Shown: positions 1 through 12,905 of the stretch, piece by piece
Layout: each line of letters begins with the position of its first letter
Position numbering within the stretch: the stretch's first letter is position 1
NCBI RefSeq assembly: GCF_001956315.1
Contig: NZ_MOLY01000042.1
Coordinates: 186,001 to 250,000 of the forward strand
Reading direction: 5' to 3'
Origin: Sphingomonas montana
Lineage (GTDB): Bacteria; Pseudomonadota; Alphaproteobacteria; Sphingomonadales; Sphingomonadaceae
DNA length: 64,000 nucleotides
Made by a program: the position numbers and the translations under genes
Notes under the pieces: generated by a model
Told to the model about the DNA's origin: nothing
The model's database searches: none
The model's input: only the letters and a program-made list of their open reading frames with translations

Positions 1-246
1 GAACAGTTGTGGATCGGCCATTTCGAGCTTTGGGCGTCGTCCGGCATCCTGCTGTTCCGGCATGCCGCGTTGCTGGACGGGGAGGGGGACAGCGTGCTGA
101 CGCTGGACCAGGCCGAAACGCTGATCGAGGCGGCGATCGACGAGTGCGAGCGCTTCTACCCCGTATTCCAGTTCGTGTTGTGGGCGGACAAGACGCCCGC
201 CGAGGCGATCGCCGCCGCGTTGATCGAGACACAGGGCGAGGCATGA
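1..246 (+). CDS. YbjN domain-containing protein, 3' part only
   Basis: The reading frame is open from base 1, so the gene begins before the window; 81 codons remain. The visible part has short hydrophobic/aromatic strands (HFELWASSGILLFRHAALL) followed by an acidic helix, resembling the C-terminal half of alphaproteobacterial YbjN-type proteins, which are small soluble proteins of uncertain, chaperone-like role. Its TGA overlaps the ATG of proC (ATGA), so the two are probably co-transcribed and translationally coupled. The assignment is from sequence character and from its place before proC. Confidence 0.7.
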   Translation, partial: EQLWIGHFELWASSGILLFRHAALLDGEGDSVLTLDQAETLIEAAIDECERFYPVFQFVLWADKTPAEAIAAALIETQGEA

Positions 247-1052
247 CGTTCGATTCCGTCTGGGCCGTGGGCGCGGGCAACATGGCCGGCGCGATGCTGC
301 ACCGCTGGCTGGCGACCGGCATGGACCCGGCGCGGCTGACCGTGATCCGCAAGTCCGGTGCCGCATTTGCGGATGGGGTGGCGACGTTCTCCGCCGTTCC
401 GCCAGGCGCGGCTGCGGCCGACATGGTCATGCTGGGCGTCAAGCCGCAGATGCTGGATCTGGTGGCCGGACCGCTGGCCGCCGCGATGCGGCCGGGCACG
501 GTGCTGGTCTCGATCCTGGCTGGGGTGGAGATTGCGGCATTGCGTGCGCGGTTCCCCACGGCGCGGATCGTGCGGGCGATGCCGAACCTGCCGGTGGCGA
601 TCGGGCGCGGGGTGGTGGCGTTGTACGCGGCGGAACCGGAACCGGATGCGGTGCTGCGCGCGGCAATGGACCGGTTGATGGCGCCGCTGGGGCTGGTCGA
701 ATGGCTGGACGACGAGGCGGCGATGGACGTGGCGGCGGCGGTGGCAGGTTCCGGGCCGGCATTCCTGTACCGGTTCGTCGATGCGTTGGCCGCGGCGGGC
801 GTAGCGGCGGGGTTCGGCCAGGATCAGGCGGCGCGGCTGGCGCTGGCGACGGTCGCGGGCGCGGCGGAACAGGCGCGCGGCGGAGAAGCGTCGCCGGCGG
901 CGATGGCGGAGCGGGTGGCGAGTCCGGGCGGAAGCACGCGCAAGGGGCTGGACGTGCTGGACGCGGATGGCGCGCTGGTGTCGCTGATGACGCGGATGAT
1001 CGCGGCGGCGGTCGCGCGGAACCGCGAAATGGCGGCAGCGGCGCGGGGCTGA
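243..1052 (+). CDS. proC: pyrroline-5-carboxylate reductase
   Basis: Catalyses the last step of proline synthesis, reducing 1-pyrroline-5-carboxylate to L-proline with NAD(P)H in the cytoplasm. The 269-aa product has the usual length. It opens with a Rossmann nucleotide-binding segment (VWAVGAGNMAGAML) and carries the family C-terminal signature region, with VAGSGPAFLYRFVDAL and later VASPGGSTRKGLDVL. The ATG at 243 is chosen because it overlaps the preceding stop; a longer upstream frame exists but lies over the YbjN gene. Confidence 0.95.
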   Translation: MTFDSVWAVGAGNMAGAMLHRWLATGMDPARLTVIRKSGAAFADGVATFSAVPPGAAAADMVMLGVKPQMLDLVAGPLAAAMRPGTVLVSILAGVEIAALRARFPTARIVRAMPNLPVAIGRGVVALYAAEPEPDAVLRAAMDRLMAPLGLVEWLDDEAAMDVAAAVAGSGPAFLYRFVDALAAAGVAAGFGQDQAARLALATVAGAAEQARGGEASPAAMAERVASPGGSTRKGLDVLDADGALVSLMTRMIAAAVARNREMAAAARG

Positions 1053-1059
1053 GACTCCG

Positions 1060-1300
1060 TTCGGTTCGCGCCGCCGAACGCAGCGGGTTCTGGGCAGGCT
1101 CGAACCGAACGGACCTTGGGGGCTCGTGTTCACCTCCGCACCACCCGGACCTTCGTCCCGGCGTTGGCACGACAAGAGACTGGCCGAAGTCGGTTTTGCC
1201 GGGGTCTGACTGTCACGGTCGTCATCCCGGACTTGATCCGGGATCCAGGGCCTCACACAGCGTCTGAAATTCCGGATACCAGATCAGGTCCGGGACGACG
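1060..1300. repeat. intergenic dispersed repeats between proC and the M14 peptidase
   Basis: The 333-bp gap 1053-1385 holds no gene. It carries a partial copy of the 'TTCGAGCC...GGTTCGAACC' type palindrome (about 1080-1112) and a full imperfect inverted repeat of the 'GTCATCCCGGACTTGATCC' type. The left arm of the latter begins at 1221 and the inverted arm ends near 1299. The same type recurs at 14069, 24144, 39222, 42528 and 44770. Confidence 0.8.
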
Positions 1301-1385
1301 ATTGATCGATGGTACGAAGATCGACCAAAACTGATCGATACCGACTCGTCACATCTTGCCCGAGCCGACGAAGGATTGCCTGTCT

Positions 1386-3149
1386 ATGATCCCCTTCCTG
1401 ACCATGCTGGCCGCCGCATTCCCGCAAGCGCCGTTGCCGCCGGTGCAGCCATGGGCGGGCGGCAGCATCGCGCTGGTGGCGCGGCCCGGCGATCCGTGGA
1501 TCACGCCGTCCGAAACGACCGGGTTCGCGAAGACGCCGTCTTATGCCGAGACGCGGGCGTGGATCGACCGGCTGGTGGCGGCGTCGCCCCTGTTGCGGAT
1601 CGAGCCGTTCGGCCGGTCGCCGGAAGGGCGGGTGCTGTACGCCGTCGTCGCGTCGAAGCCGGGCCTGATGGGGACGGGAACGAACAAGCCGGTGATGCTG
1701 GTGCAGGCCGGGATCCACGCGGGCGAGATCGACGGCAAGGATGCCGGCCTGATGCTGCTGCGCGACATCGCGTTGCGCGGCAAGGACGGGCTGCTCGACC
1801 GGGCGACATTGGTGTTCGTGCCGATCTTCAACGTGGACGGGCATGAGCGGGCGGGCGACTACAACCGGCCGAACCAGCGGGGACCAAACGGGCAGGGGTG
1901 GCGTACGACCGCGCAGAACCTGAACCTGAACCGCGATTATCTGAAGGCCGACACGCCCGAGATGCAGGCGATGATCGGGCTGATCCGGAGATGGGATCCG
2001 GCGCTATACCTGGATATTCATGTGACCGACGGCATCGATTACCAATATGACATCACCACCGACTTCAACGGGTATGGCGGGCGCTATGCCCAGTCGCCCG
2101 CGGTCGGGCGCTGGCTCGACCGGACGTACCGGCCGGCGGTGGAGGCGGCGCTGACCGCGGCGGGACACCGGCCCTATCAATATATTTCCGCGATCGACCC
2201 CAATCCGGACAAGGGGATCGAGGATACGGCCAGCACCGGGCGCTACTCCGACGGCTATGGCGACCTGCGCCATGTGCCGACAGTGCTGGTCGAGACGCAT
2301 TCGCTGAAGCCGTATCGCCAGCGCGTGCTGGGCAGCTATGTGCTGATGGAGGCGTCGCTACGACTGATCGGGGCGCAGGCGGCGGGTGCGCGGACCGCGA
2401 TCGCGGCCGACCGGCGGGCGCGGCCGGCCGAGCAGGTGCTGGAATGGAAACGCAGCGCCGCACCGATCGCGTCGCGGATGTTCGACGGGATCTCGCACGA
2501 AATGGCACCATCCGCGGCGGCAGGCGGCGACGTCATCCGCTGGACCGGGCGGCCGACGCGGATCCGGATGCCGATCTGGGGCGAGGAGGCGGCCGTCACG
2601 ACGCGGCTGCCGCGTGCCTGGTGGGTCCCGGCGAGCAGGCCCGACGTGATCGCGCGGTTGCGGCTGCACGGCGTGACGATGGAGACGATCACGGCCGCGC
2701 GCAGCGTCGCGGTCGATCGGGTGCGGCTGGTCGATCCGGTGCTGGGTGCGGCGAACGAGGGACGGGTGCCGTTGAAGTCCGCCAGCTATGTCCATGCGGC
2801 GGGCCGGGAAAGCTGGCCGGCCGGATCGGTGCGGGTGCCCGCGGACCAGCCGCTGGGGCAGCTTGCCGCGGCCATGCTCGAACCGGAAAGTCCCGACGGG
2901 CTGCTGGCCTGGGGGCTCTTCCCGGAAATCCTGCAGCGGACCGAATATATGGAGCCTTATGTGGTCGCGCCGATGGCGGACGCGATGCTGGCGCGCGACC
3001 CGGCGCTGAAGGCGGCGTTCGACGCGAAGGTGAAGGCGGACCCGGCCTTCGCAGCCGACCGCCAGGCGCGGCTGGCGTGGTTCTACGAACGGTCGCCCTA
3101 TCATGACGCGCGATACCTGCTGTATCCGGTCGCGCGCGAGGTTCGGTAA
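1386..3149 (+). CDS. M14 family zinc carboxypeptidase-like metallopeptidase
   Basis: Predicted exported zinc peptidase of 587 aa. The ATG at 1386 is preferred over one 30 bp upstream because it puts a short hydrophobic leader (MIPFLTMLAAAF) at the N-terminus and has AAGGA about 11 bp before it. The M14 zinc and catalytic set is visible: H111 and E114 in HAGEID, H212 in LDIHVTDG, and E303 in VLVETHSLK. The long C-terminal half has no recognisable catalytic motif. Substrate is unknown; the family covers carboxypeptidases and peptidoglycan-related amidases. It stands alone, convergent with the AI-2E transporter operon. Confidence 0.85.
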   Translation: MIPFLTMLAAAFPQAPLPPVQPWAGGSIALVARPGDPWITPSETTGFAKTPSYAETRAWIDRLVAASPLLRIEPFGRSPEGRVLYAVVASKPGLMGTGTNKPVMLVQAGIHAGEIDGKDAGLMLLRDIALRGKDGLLDRATLVFVPIFNVDGHERAGDYNRPNQRGPNGQGWRTTAQNLNLNRDYLKADTPEMQAMIGLIRRWDPALYLDIHVTDGIDYQYDITTDFNGYGGRYAQSPAVGRWLDRTYRPAVEAALTAAGHRPYQYISAIDPNPDKGIEDTASTGRYSDGYGDLRHVPTVLVETHSLKPYRQRVLGSYVLMEASLRLIGAQAAGARTAIAADRRARPAEQVLEWKRSAAPIASRMFDGISHEMAPSAAAGGDVIRWTGRPTRIRMPIWGEEAAVTTRLPRAWWVPASRPDVIARLRLHGVTMETITAARSVAVDRVRLVDPVLGAANEGRVPLKSASYVHAAGRESWPAGSVRVPADQPLGQLAAAMLEPESPDGLLAWGLFPEILQRTEYMEPYVVAPMADAMLARDPALKAAFDAKVKADPAFAADRQARLAWFYERSPYHDARYLLYPVAREVR

Positions 3150-3252
3150 GGGGGCGGCGCCAAGCTCGTCACCCCGGCGCAGGTTGGGGTCTCGTTTTGA
3201 CTGGCGGGGGGCGCTCGACCGGATGAAGGTCCCGGTTTTCGCGGGACGGCGG

Positions 3253-4305
3253 TTACGCGGCCTCTTCGGCGGCGGTCTTAGAGCGTTGTTCGAGCATGAC
3301 CTTTATCATCGCGATGATCGGGTCGGCCAGCGCGAGGCCGAGGATGCCGAACAGCGCGCCAAACAGGAGTTGCGCGCCAAGGACGAGCGCGGGGGCGAGA
3401 TCGACGGAGCGCTTCGCCACCATCGGCACGATGATGTAGCCGTCGATCACCTGCACCACGCAATAGACGCCGACCGCCCACAGGCCGGTATCGACCCCCT
3501 GGCTGAACCCGACCAGGATGATGAGCACGCCCGAGACGATCGCGCCGATATTGGGGAGGAAGGCGAGCAGGCCCGTGAGGATGCCCAGCAGCCCGGCCAT
3601 CGGCACCCCGCCGACCCAGAGCAGCGCCCAGGTGCCGACCCCTTCGACCGCCATGCCGATCAATCGGCCGAACATCAGCATGCGCAGCGTATGGCCCATC
3701 TTCGCGGCGGTCCTGTAGAAGGTCTCGCGCCGGTCGAGCGGGAGCATCCAGGCAATGCCGCGTTCGTACAGCTTGGGTTCGATTGCGAAGAACAGTCCGA
3801 GGACCACGATCATCGCCAGCGACGAAAGCGCGCCGAAGGCAGTGCCGACCGCGGAGGTGAGCTTGCCGATCGAGCCCATCAGCTGTTGCCCGATCTGGTC
3901 CATCTGCGCACCATTGGATGCAAGGCCCAGGGACTGGCCCCAGGCAAGGACGCGGGCGCTCTGTTGCGTCACAGTGGCGCGAAGCATGTCGAACTGCCCC
4001 ATGATCGATGCGCCGGCGAAGTAGACGACCCAGATCAGGAAGGCCAGGACCGCCAGGCAGACGATCAGCAGCCGCCACGCCCGCCCGATCGGCAGGATTC
4101 GGCCGAGCAGGCGCGTACCGCCGTCGAGCATCTGGCAGATCACGAACGCGCCGATGATGACGAGGATCGTCTGCGACAAGGTCCAGACGAGGAAGATCGC
4201 GGAGGCAAGGCCGAGCCAGACCGCAGCGCGGACCAGTTCGCGCCCGACCAGCGGGCCGTTATTGTCGGCCGGGCCGGGCGTTTCGGTCCGTTCCTCGCCG
4301 CTCAT
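3253..4305 (-). CDS. AI-2E family transporter (PerM-like membrane protein)
   Basis: Polytopic inner-membrane protein of 350 aa with about eight hydrophobic segments, including the conserved late region GILTGLLAFLPNIGAIVSGV and VQVIDGYIIVPMVAKRSVDL typical of the AI-2E/PerM family. Members have been linked to export of autoinducer-2 and to Na+/H+ exchange, so the substrate here is open. Its ATG overlaps the lepB stop, making it the last gene of the pyrE-pdxJ-acpS-lepB operon. In many alphaproteobacteria rnc and era follow lepB; they are not here. Confidence 0.9.
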   Translation of the reverse strand: MSGEERTETPGPADNNGPLVGRELVRAAVWLGLASAIFLVWTLSQTILVIIGAFVICQMLDGGTRLLGRILPIGRAWRLLIVCLAVLAFLIWVVYFAGASIMGQFDMLRATVTQQSARVLAWGQSLGLASNGAQMDQIGQQLMGSIGKLTSAVGTAFGALSSLAMIVVLGLFFAIEPKLYERGIAWMLPLDRRETFYRTAAKMGHTLRMLMFGRLIGMAVEGVGTWALLWVGGVPMAGLLGILTGLLAFLPNIGAIVSGVLIILVGFSQGVDTGLWAVGVYCVVQVIDGYIIVPMVAKRSVDLAPALVLGAQLLFGALFGILGLALADPIIAMIKVMLEQRSKTAAEEAA

Positions 4306-5180
4306 CTGGCAGGTGCGGCGGCGGCGCTGCGATCCGGATGCAAACTGGTGCCGGCACGGTCGCCGCGCATCGCGGTGAACCAGCTGATCGGGTTGAACAG
4401 CGTGGACGTGCCATCCAGCGAGAAGGTGATGAATTCGGCACGCCCGCCAAGATTCTCATAGGGCACCGGGCCGTTCAGCCCTTCCTGGTCGGCGGGGACG
4501 CGGCTGTCGGCGGACTGATCACGATTGTCGCCCATCAGGAAGACGTGGTTGGCCGGGATCGTGACCTCCGGATAATCGTCGACCGCGGGATAGTCACCCA
4601 GATCGATGGTGTTGAAGGTCGCGCCACCGGGCAGCGTTTCGCGGACCACCGGCAGGGCGCAGTAGAGCCGGCCGTCGGCGCCGGTGACGCGGTACTGGAC
4701 GACTTGCGGCTGATCGCACGGCACGTTGGCGTCGACCGGGATCTTCGCCGTGCCGACCGAGCGGCGCCGGACCGCCACGCCATTCAGGATGACGGTGCCG
4801 CCGCGCACCGCAAGCCGATCGCCCGGCAGGCCGATGACGCGCTTGATATAATCCGAGGTCTTGCCCGGCGGGGTGACGATGACGATGTCGCCGCGTTCCG
4901 GGAGGCGGCCGAACAGCCGGCCCTGCATGAACGGCAGGATATGGAAACTGGGCGAGACATAGGACCAGCCATAGGGATATTTCGTCACCACCAGCCGGTC
5001 GCCCTTCACCAGCGAGGGCATCATCGATTCGCTGGGGATGTAGAAGGGCTTGGCCAGCAGGCTGTGGAAGGCGAGGACGGCCAGCACGAGCCAGAAGATG
5101 CCCTTGGCCTCGCCCCACCAGTCGGTCGTCTTCGCAGCCGGTTGGGTGGGGGTGGCCATCGCGGCCTTCGTATCGCTCAC
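4302..5180 (-). CDS. lepB: signal peptidase I
   Basis: Membrane-anchored serine protease that cleaves signal peptides from exported proteins. The 292-aa protein has one N-terminal membrane segment (about 28-43), then the catalytic serine region [11 protein letters not shown] (Ser52) and the general-base lysine region [12 protein letters not shown] (Lys113). The later box [11 protein letters not shown] is also present. Its start overlaps the acpS stop and its stop overlaps the next start, so expression is coupled within the operon. Confidence 0.95.
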   Translation of the reverse strand: MSDTKAAMATPTQPAAKTTDWWGEAKGIFWLVLAVLAFHSLLAKPFYIPSESMMPSLVKGDRLVVTKYPYGWSYVSPSFHILPFMQGRLFGRLPERGDIVIVTPPGKTSDYIKRVIGLPGDRLAVRGGTVILNGVAVRRRSVGTAKIPVDANVPCDQPQVVQYRVTGADGRLYCALPVVRETLPGGATFNTIDLGDYPAVDDYPEVTIPANHVFLMGDNRDQSADSRVPADQEGLNGPVPYENLGGRAEFITFSLDGTSTLFNPISWFTAMRGDRAGTSLHPDRSAAAAPAR

Positions 5181-5596
5181 AGCTTGGGTCTTTCTGGTAT
5201 CGATCGCGCGAACAGGATGACGAAGGCCTGCGCGAACGGGTGATCGTCGGTCATGGTCAGGTGGATGTCGATGGCGTGGCCCGGCGGGGTGATGGCGTCA
5301 AGCCTGGCCATGGCACCGCCCGTCAGCGCCAGGGTCGGCGCGCCGGACGGCAGGTTGACCACGCCGATATCGCTCATGAACACGCCCTGGCGGAACCCGG
5401 TTCCAACCGCCTTGGAAAACGCCTCCTTAGCAGCGAAGCGCTTGGCATATGTGCCGGCGCGGGTGAAGGGTCGCTTTTCCGCCTTAGCCCGTTCGGCGGC
5501 GGTGAAGACGCGGTCGATGAAGCGCTCACCGAATCGATCGAGCGATGCCTGGATGCGATCGATGTTGCACAGGTCCGACCCGATCCCGACGATCAT
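5177..5596 (-). CDS. acpS: holo-[acyl-carrier-protein] synthase
   Basis: Transfers the 4'-phosphopantetheine arm of CoA to acyl carrier protein. At 139 aa it has normal AcpS length and both magnesium-binding signatures: [12 protein letters not shown] (Asp8) and [14 protein letters not shown] (Glu58). It lies 24 bp after pdxJ and overlaps lepB by 4 bp, a pdxJ-acpS-lepB order that is common in alphaproteobacteria. Confidence 0.95.
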   Translation of the reverse strand: MIVGIGSDLCNIDRIQASLDRFGERFIDRVFTAAERAKAEKRPFTRAGTYAKRFAAKEAFSKAVGTGFRQGVFMSDIGVVNLPSGAPTLALTGGAMARLDAITPPGHAIDIHLTMTDDHPFAQAFVILFARSIPERPKL

Positions 5597-5620
5597 CTTG
5601 GCTGCCTCATCGCACAGCGC

Positions 5621-6355
5621 TCACCGCGCGGAATCCATCAGCGCGCGCATCCGGCGGACGGTGGCGTCCAGTCCGGTGAACAGCGCCTCGCCCACCAGGA
5701 AATGACCGATGTTCAGTTCCGCGACCTGCGGGATCGCCGCGATGGGGATGACATTGTCAAAGGTGAGCCCGTGGCCGGCATGGACCTCCATCCCGTTGCG
5801 CGCGGCGAGTGCGGCGGCATCCGACAGGCGGCGCAGTTCGGCGGCACGGTCGGCGTCGTCGAGATCGGCATAATGACCGGTATGCAGTTCTACGACGGGC
5901 GCACCAAGCCGGATCGCGGCATCGATCTGCCGCGCGTCCGGCGCGATGAACAGCGATACGCGGATCCCGGCATCGCGTAGCGCAGCGACCAGTGGCTGCA
6001 GGCGGTCATGCTGGCCCGCGGCATCCAGCCCGCCTTCGGTCGTGCGTTCCTCGCGTCGTTCGGGCACGATGCAGGCGGCGTGCGGACGGTGGCGGAGCGC
6101 GATGCCCAGCATCTCGTCCGTGGCGGCCATTTCGAAATTCAGCGGGACGGTGAGGGCCGCGGTCAAGCCAGCGATATCGTCGTCGGTGATGTGCCGGCGA
6201 TCCTCGCGCAGATGGGCGGTGATGCCGTCGGCGCCCGCCTGTTCCGCGAGCAGCCCCGCGCGGACGGGATCGGGATAGGCGACGCCGCGCGCGTTGCGGA
6301 TCGTGGCGACATGATCAATGTTCACGCCGAGGCGCAGCTTGCGCGCCACGGTCAT
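5621..6355 (-). CDS. pdxJ: pyridoxine 5'-phosphate synthase
   Basis: Makes pyridoxine 5'-phosphate from 1-deoxyxylulose 5-phosphate and 3-amino-2-oxopropyl phosphate (vitamin B6 synthesis). The 244-aa TIM-barrel protein begins [18 protein letters not shown] and holds the family stretches [24 protein letters not shown] and [10 protein letters not shown]. The ATG at 6355 is chosen because it overlaps the pyrE stop (ATGA) and begins the conserved N-terminus; a much longer frame upstream lies over pyrE. Confidence 0.95.
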   Translation of the reverse strand: MTVARKLRLGVNIDHVATIRNARGVAYPDPVRAGLLAEQAGADGITAHLREDRRHITDDDIAGLTAALTVPLNFEMAATDEMLGIALRHRPHAACIVPERREERTTEGGLDAAGQHDRLQPLVAALRDAGIRVSLFIAPDARQIDAAIRLGAPVVELHTGHYADLDDADRAAELRRLSDAAALAARNGMEVHAGHGLTFDNVIPIAAIPQVAELNIGHFLVGEALFTGLDATVRRMRALMDSAR

Positions 6356-6933
6356 GCCGCCCGACTGCCGGGCTTCACCGCAGGGGTGGCGGCCAGTTCG
6401 GGCGGCAATGCGTCCGCAGCGTAGCTCGGCACGTCGAGCCGGATCAGCGGATAATAAGGCACGCCCAGGTCGACGGTGCCGTTCGAACGATCGACCAGCG
6501 AGGCCGCGGCGATCACCTCGCCACCCTCCGCCGCGATGGCGCGAATTGCCTCGCGCGAGCTGAGCCCGGTGGTGACGACATCCTCGACCATCAGCACCTT
6601 CTGGCCGGGTGTCAGGCGGAAACCGCGGCGCAGTTCGAATGTGCCGGTCGGCCGTTCGACGAACATCGCCTCCAGCCCCAGCGCGCGACCCATTTCGTGG
6701 CCGACGATGATGCCGCCCATCGCGGGGCTGACGACCGCGCCCAGCTGAATCTTTATCTTGTCGGGGATTGCCAGGGCGAGTGCCGTGGCGAGTCGCGCCG
6801 CGCGGGCGGGGTCCATCAGCACGCGGGCGCACTGCAGATACCGGTTGCTGTGCCGGCCGGAGGATAGGACGAAATGTCCCTCCAGCAGCGCGCCGGCACT
6901 ACGGAATTCCGCCAGGACCTCGTCTTCGTTCAC
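6352..6933 (-). CDS. pyrE: orotate phosphoribosyltransferase
   Basis: Couples orotate to PRPP to give OMP in pyrimidine synthesis. The 193-aa product starts at a GTG (6931-6933); this gives the usual family length, whereas the frame upstream has a long Ala-rich non-homologous extension. The PRPP-binding motif [14 protein letters not shown] is at about 113-126, preceded by FVERPTG and [11 protein letters not shown]. It is the first gene of the minus-strand operon and is divergent from ctaC across about 190 bp. Confidence 0.93.
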   Translation of the reverse strand: MNEDEVLAEFRSAGALLEGHFVLSSGRHSNRYLQCARVLMDPARAARLATALALAIPDKIKIQLGAVVSPAMGGIIVGHEMGRALGLEAMFVERPTGTFELRRGFRLTPGQKVLMVEDVVTTGLSSREAIRAIAAEGGEVIAAASLVDRSNGTVDLGVPYYPLIRLDVPSYAADALPPELAATPAVKPGSRAA

Positions 6934-7030
6934 TTGAGCGGCCCCCGGCAATACGCGATCGTTACGGGCGCAGATAGGCCCGCATGTGGCCCCCCGCAAC
7001 CGCACGCTGGCGCTTTTCAGGCGGACCGGC

Positions 7031-7059
7031 TTGAGGCGGACCGTGGCGATGGGTATAGG
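7031..7059 (+). promoter_or_regulatory. candidate sigma-70 promoter of the cox operon
   Basis: A TTGAGG hexamer (7031-7036) and a TATAGG hexamer (7054-7059) are separated by exactly 17 bp in the divergent pyrE/ctaC region. They would place a transcript start near 7066, about 58 bp before the ctaC ATG. This is inferred from consensus match and spacing only. Confidence 0.45.
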
Positions 7060-7123
7060 TGCAGGATTGGACAGGTGCGCTAAAGGGACGCAGAGGCGTT
7101 TCGCCGCCCGAAACGGGGGATGA

Positions 7124-10023
<2,900 letters not shown>

Positions 10024-10081
10024 TCTCGGACACCCTGCGCGCCGTCCCGATTATGGGGCGGCGCCGATATGATCGAGTGAC

Positions 10082-11029
10082 ATGGCATCCAGCGCCTATC
10101 CTGACCTGACCAGAGCCGATGCGCCCGCGGACGCCGCGCATGCCGCCGTCGCGATGCCGGCGGAATGGCGTGATTTCGTCGCGCTGTGCAAACCGCGCGT
10201 GCTGACGCTGGTCGTGTTCACGGGTCTGTGCGGGATGCTGGCCGCACCCGGATCGATCAATCCGGTGCTGGGCTTTACCGCGATCCTGTGCATTGCGCTG
10301 GGCGCGGGTGCCGCCGGCACGCTGAACCAGTGGTATGAGGCGGATCTCGATGCGCTGATGAAGCGGACGCGCAACCGCCCATTGCCCGCCGGGCGGATGG
10401 AGCGGCAGTCGGCGCTGCATTTCGGGGTCGGGCTCGCCTGTTTTTCCGTCCTGCTTATGGGGCTGGCGGTGAACCTGCTGGCGGCGGTCATATTGACCGT
10501 GTCGATCCTTTTCTACGTTCTGATCTACACCGTATGGCTGAAGCGCCGGACGCCGCAGAACATCGTGATCGGCGGCGCGGCGGGCGCGTTCCCCGCGCTG
10601 ATCGGCTGGGCTGCAGCGACGGGGCAGGTCGATCTGTTACCGGTGCTGCTGTTCGCGTTGGTGTTCCTGTGGACGCCACCGCATTTCTGGGCGCTGTCGC
10701 TCTATATCAAGACGGATTACGGGGCGGCGGGCGTGCCGATGCTGCCGGTGGTCGCCGGACTGACCGTCACGCGGACCCATGTGCTGCTCTACACCGTGCC
10801 GATGGCGATCACGGCAGTGGCGCCCTGGCCGCTCGGGTTGACCGGTGCGGTCTACGGCATCGTCGCCAGCCTATTTACCGCACTATTCCTGGTGCTGGCC
10901 GTACGGGTGGGCACCAGCCGCGAGACCGATCAGGCGGCGATGAAGCCGGAACGGCAACTGTTCGGCTTTTCGATCCTGTATTTGTTCGTGCTCTTCGGCG
11001 CGCTGGTCGTCGATCGGTTCGTGGCATGA
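10082..11029 (+). CDS. ctaB: protoheme IX farnesyltransferase (heme O synthase)
   Basis: UbiA-family membrane prenyltransferase that adds a farnesyl group to heme b to give heme o, the precursor of heme a. The 315-aa protein has about nine hydrophobic segments. The prenyl-diphosphate motif [20 protein letters not shown] is seen early, and [17 protein letters not shown] later. It sits 58 bp after ctaD; its stop overlaps the next small start codon. Confidence 0.95.
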   Translation: MASSAYPDLTRADAPADAAHAAVAMPAEWRDFVALCKPRVLTLVVFTGLCGMLAAPGSINPVLGFTAILCIALGAGAAGTLNQWYEADLDALMKRTRNRPLPAGRMERQSALHFGVGLACFSVLLMGLAVNLLAAVILTVSILFYVLIYTVWLKRRTPQNIVIGGAAGAFPALIGWAAATGQVDLLPVLLFALVFLWTPPHFWALSLYIKTDYGAAGVPMLPVVAGLTVTRTHVLLYTVPMAITAVAPWPLGLTGAVYGIVASLFTALFLVLAVRVGTSRETDQAAMKPERQLFGFSILYLFVLFGALVVDRFVA

Positions 11030-11160
11030 TGCCGGACCTGACGCCGGCTCAAGAAGCCGAACTGCGCCGTCGGCAGAAGAGCCGGTCGATCGCGATGGGG
11101 CTGTGCCTGGGCGCGGTGGCGGTGCTGTTCTTCGCAATCAGCATGGCGAAGATGCTGTGA
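11026..11160 (+). CDS. small single-helix protein of the cox cluster (CoxF-like position)
   Basis: A 44-aa product starting at ATG 11026 (a second ATG follows at once), overlapping ctaB's stop, with its own stop overlapped by ctaG's GTG. It has a charged N-terminus ([14 protein letters not shown]) and one membrane helix ([20 protein letters not shown]). Small proteins of this type sit between ctaB and ctaG in other alphaproteobacteria and are presumed to help oxidase assembly. The tight coupling on both sides argues that it is real. Confidence 0.8.
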   Translation: MMPDLTPAQEAELRRRQKSRSIAMGLCLGAVAVLFFAISMAKML

Positions 11161-11726
11161 GCACGGCGGCGACCGTCACGCTGGCGGGGCGAAACCGGCG
11201 GGTCCGCAACCTCATGCTGCTGCTCGTCGCGGCGATGGTCGGTCTCGGTTTCGCCAGCGTTCCACTGTACCGGATATTTTGCGAATATACCGGGTTCGAC
11301 GGCACGACGCAGCGCGCGACGCTGGCGGACGCACCGGGCGCCGTGGTCGGCAAGGTCATTTCGGTCCGGTTCGATGCCAATGTCAGTTCGCGGCTGCCCT
11401 GGACATTCACGCCGGAACAGCAGACCGCCCGCGTGGCGATCGGCGCGCGTCAGCTGGCGTTCTTCAACGCCACGAACGCCGCGGATCACCCGATCACCGG
11501 CAGCGCGTCGTTCAACGTCACGCCGTCGCAGGTCGGCAAATATTTCACCAAGATCCAGTGTTTTTGCTTCACCAACCAGACGCTGGAGGCGGGGGCGACG
11601 ATGCGGATGCCTGTGACCTATTATGTCGACCCCAAGATCCTTGACGATCCGGATGCCCGCGATGTGAGCGAGATCACGCTCAGCTATACATTCTATCCGG
11701 TGGATTCGGCCGACACGGCGGGCTAA
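11157..11726 (+). CDS. ctaG: cytochrome c oxidase assembly protein CtaG (Cox11 type)
   Basis: Periplasmic copper chaperone that delivers copper to CuB of subunit I. The GTG at 11157 is preferred: it overlaps the preceding stop (GTGA) and gives 189 aa with one N-terminal membrane helix (LMLLLVAAMVGLGFASVPLY). The copper-binding CFCF motif is present in KIQCFCFTNQTLEAG, as are VPLYRIFCEYTG and the C-terminal DITLSYTF-like strand (EITLSYTFYPV). Confidence 0.95.
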   Translation: MSTAATVTLAGRNRRVRNLMLLLVAAMVGLGFASVPLYRIFCEYTGFDGTTQRATLADAPGAVVGKVISVRFDANVSSRLPWTFTPEQQTARVAIGARQLAFFNATNAADHPITGSASFNVTPSQVGKYFTKIQCFCFTNQTLEAGATMRMPVTYYVDPKILDDPDARDVSEITLSYTFYPVDSADTAG

Positions 11727-11765
11727 GCCGGGGTCAAGCAACGACAAGACAGGGGAAGACCGCAG

Positions 11766-12587
11766 ATGGCCGGTGCCAAGAACCATGATTATCATATCCT
11801 CCCGCCGAGCATCTGGCCGTTCTTCGGGTCGATGTCGTCGCTGGTCATGGCGTCGGGCGGCATCATGTGGATGCACAGCGTCGCGCACGGCGGACTGGTG
11901 TTCTTCCTGGGCCTGATCGGCATTCTCTACACCTTCTACAGCTGGTGGTCGGACGTGATCCGCGAGGCCAATGCCGGCGACCATACCCCGGTCGTGTCGC
12001 TGCACCTTCGATACGGGATGATCCTGTTCATCGCATCCGAAGTGATGTTCTTCGTCGGCTGGTTCTGGGCGTGGTTCGATTTCTCGCTGTTTCCTTCGAC
12101 GGTCGATGCGGTCGGGGGCGTGTGGCCGCCAACGGGCATCGAGGTGATCGATCCGTTCCACCTGCCGCTGCTGAACACGCTGATCCTGCTGTGTTCGGGC
12201 ACCACGGTGACCTGGGCGCATCATGCGCTGCTGCAGGGCGACCGCGAGGGACTGAAGACCGGACTGTGGTGCACGATCGCGCTGGGCGCGCTGTTCTCGA
12301 CGATCCAGGCCTATGAGTACATGCACGCGCCGTTCGCGTTCAAGGGCCTGAACTACGGTGCGGCCTTCTTCATGGCGACCGGCTTCCACGGTTTCCACGT
12401 GCTGGTCGGCACCATCTTCCTGGCCGTCTGCCTGTTCCGGACGTACAAGGGCGACTTCACGCCGAAGCAGCATTTCGGGTTCGAAGCAGCGGCCTGGTAC
12501 TGGCATTTCGTCGACGTCGTGTGGCTGTTCCTGTTCATTTCGATCTATGTCTGGGGCGGTTGGGGTGCGACGATCCATGCGGGCTGA
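11766..12587 (+). CDS. ctaE: cytochrome c oxidase subunit III
   Basis: Seven-helix core subunit that stabilises the oxidase and its proton uptake. The 273-aa protein starts MAGAKNHDYHILPPSIWP and carries the characteristic EVMFFVGWFWAWFD, TTVTWAHHALLQGD and FHGFHVLVGTIFL stretches. A purine-rich GGGGAAG lies about 8 bp before the ATG. It is the last gene before the terminator at 12686. Confidence 0.97.
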   Translation: MAGAKNHDYHILPPSIWPFFGSMSSLVMASGGIMWMHSVAHGGLVFFLGLIGILYTFYSWWSDVIREANAGDHTPVVSLHLRYGMILFIASEVMFFVGWFWAWFDFSLFPSTVDAVGGVWPPTGIEVIDPFHLPLLNTLILLCSGTTVTWAHHALLQGDREGLKTGLWCTIALGALFSTIQAYEYMHAPFAFKGLNYGAAFFMATGFHGFHVLVGTIFLAVCLFRTYKGDFTPKQHFGFEAAAWYWHFVDVVWLFLFISIYVWGGWGATIHAG

Positions 12588-12685
12588 GGCAACGTAGGTT
12601 CCGTCCGCGAAATTTCCGTCCGGCCTACACCGTGCCGGACATAGTTCGGCGGCACGACATAAGCGACCGCCGGTCGCTCGTGAGG

Positions 12686-12712
12686 GGCCCCGCCAACTGG
12701 CGGGGCCTTTTT
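12686..12712 (+). terminator. intrinsic terminator after ctaE
   Basis: A perfect 9-bp GC stem (GGCCCCGCC / GGCGGGGCC) with the loop AACT is followed directly by five T residues. It lies 98 bp after the ctaE stop and ends the cox operon. The rest of the gap to 12905 shows no gene or clear signal. Confidence 0.9.
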
Positions 12713-12905
12713 CGTATCTCGCTTCCTTGGAACAGGAGCGGCCGGGAAACGGAGTATCGCTGCCGTCCGGCAGAGGCGTTGCATCGTTTCGGCAGAAAGC
12801 TGGCAAACGCCGAACTGGACGGCCCGGTTCTCCGGCGATGCATATCCCGGCTGGAATGACGGTTAGACCGCTACGCGCGGGCGGGTTCATGCTATTCCCT
12901 GCCCC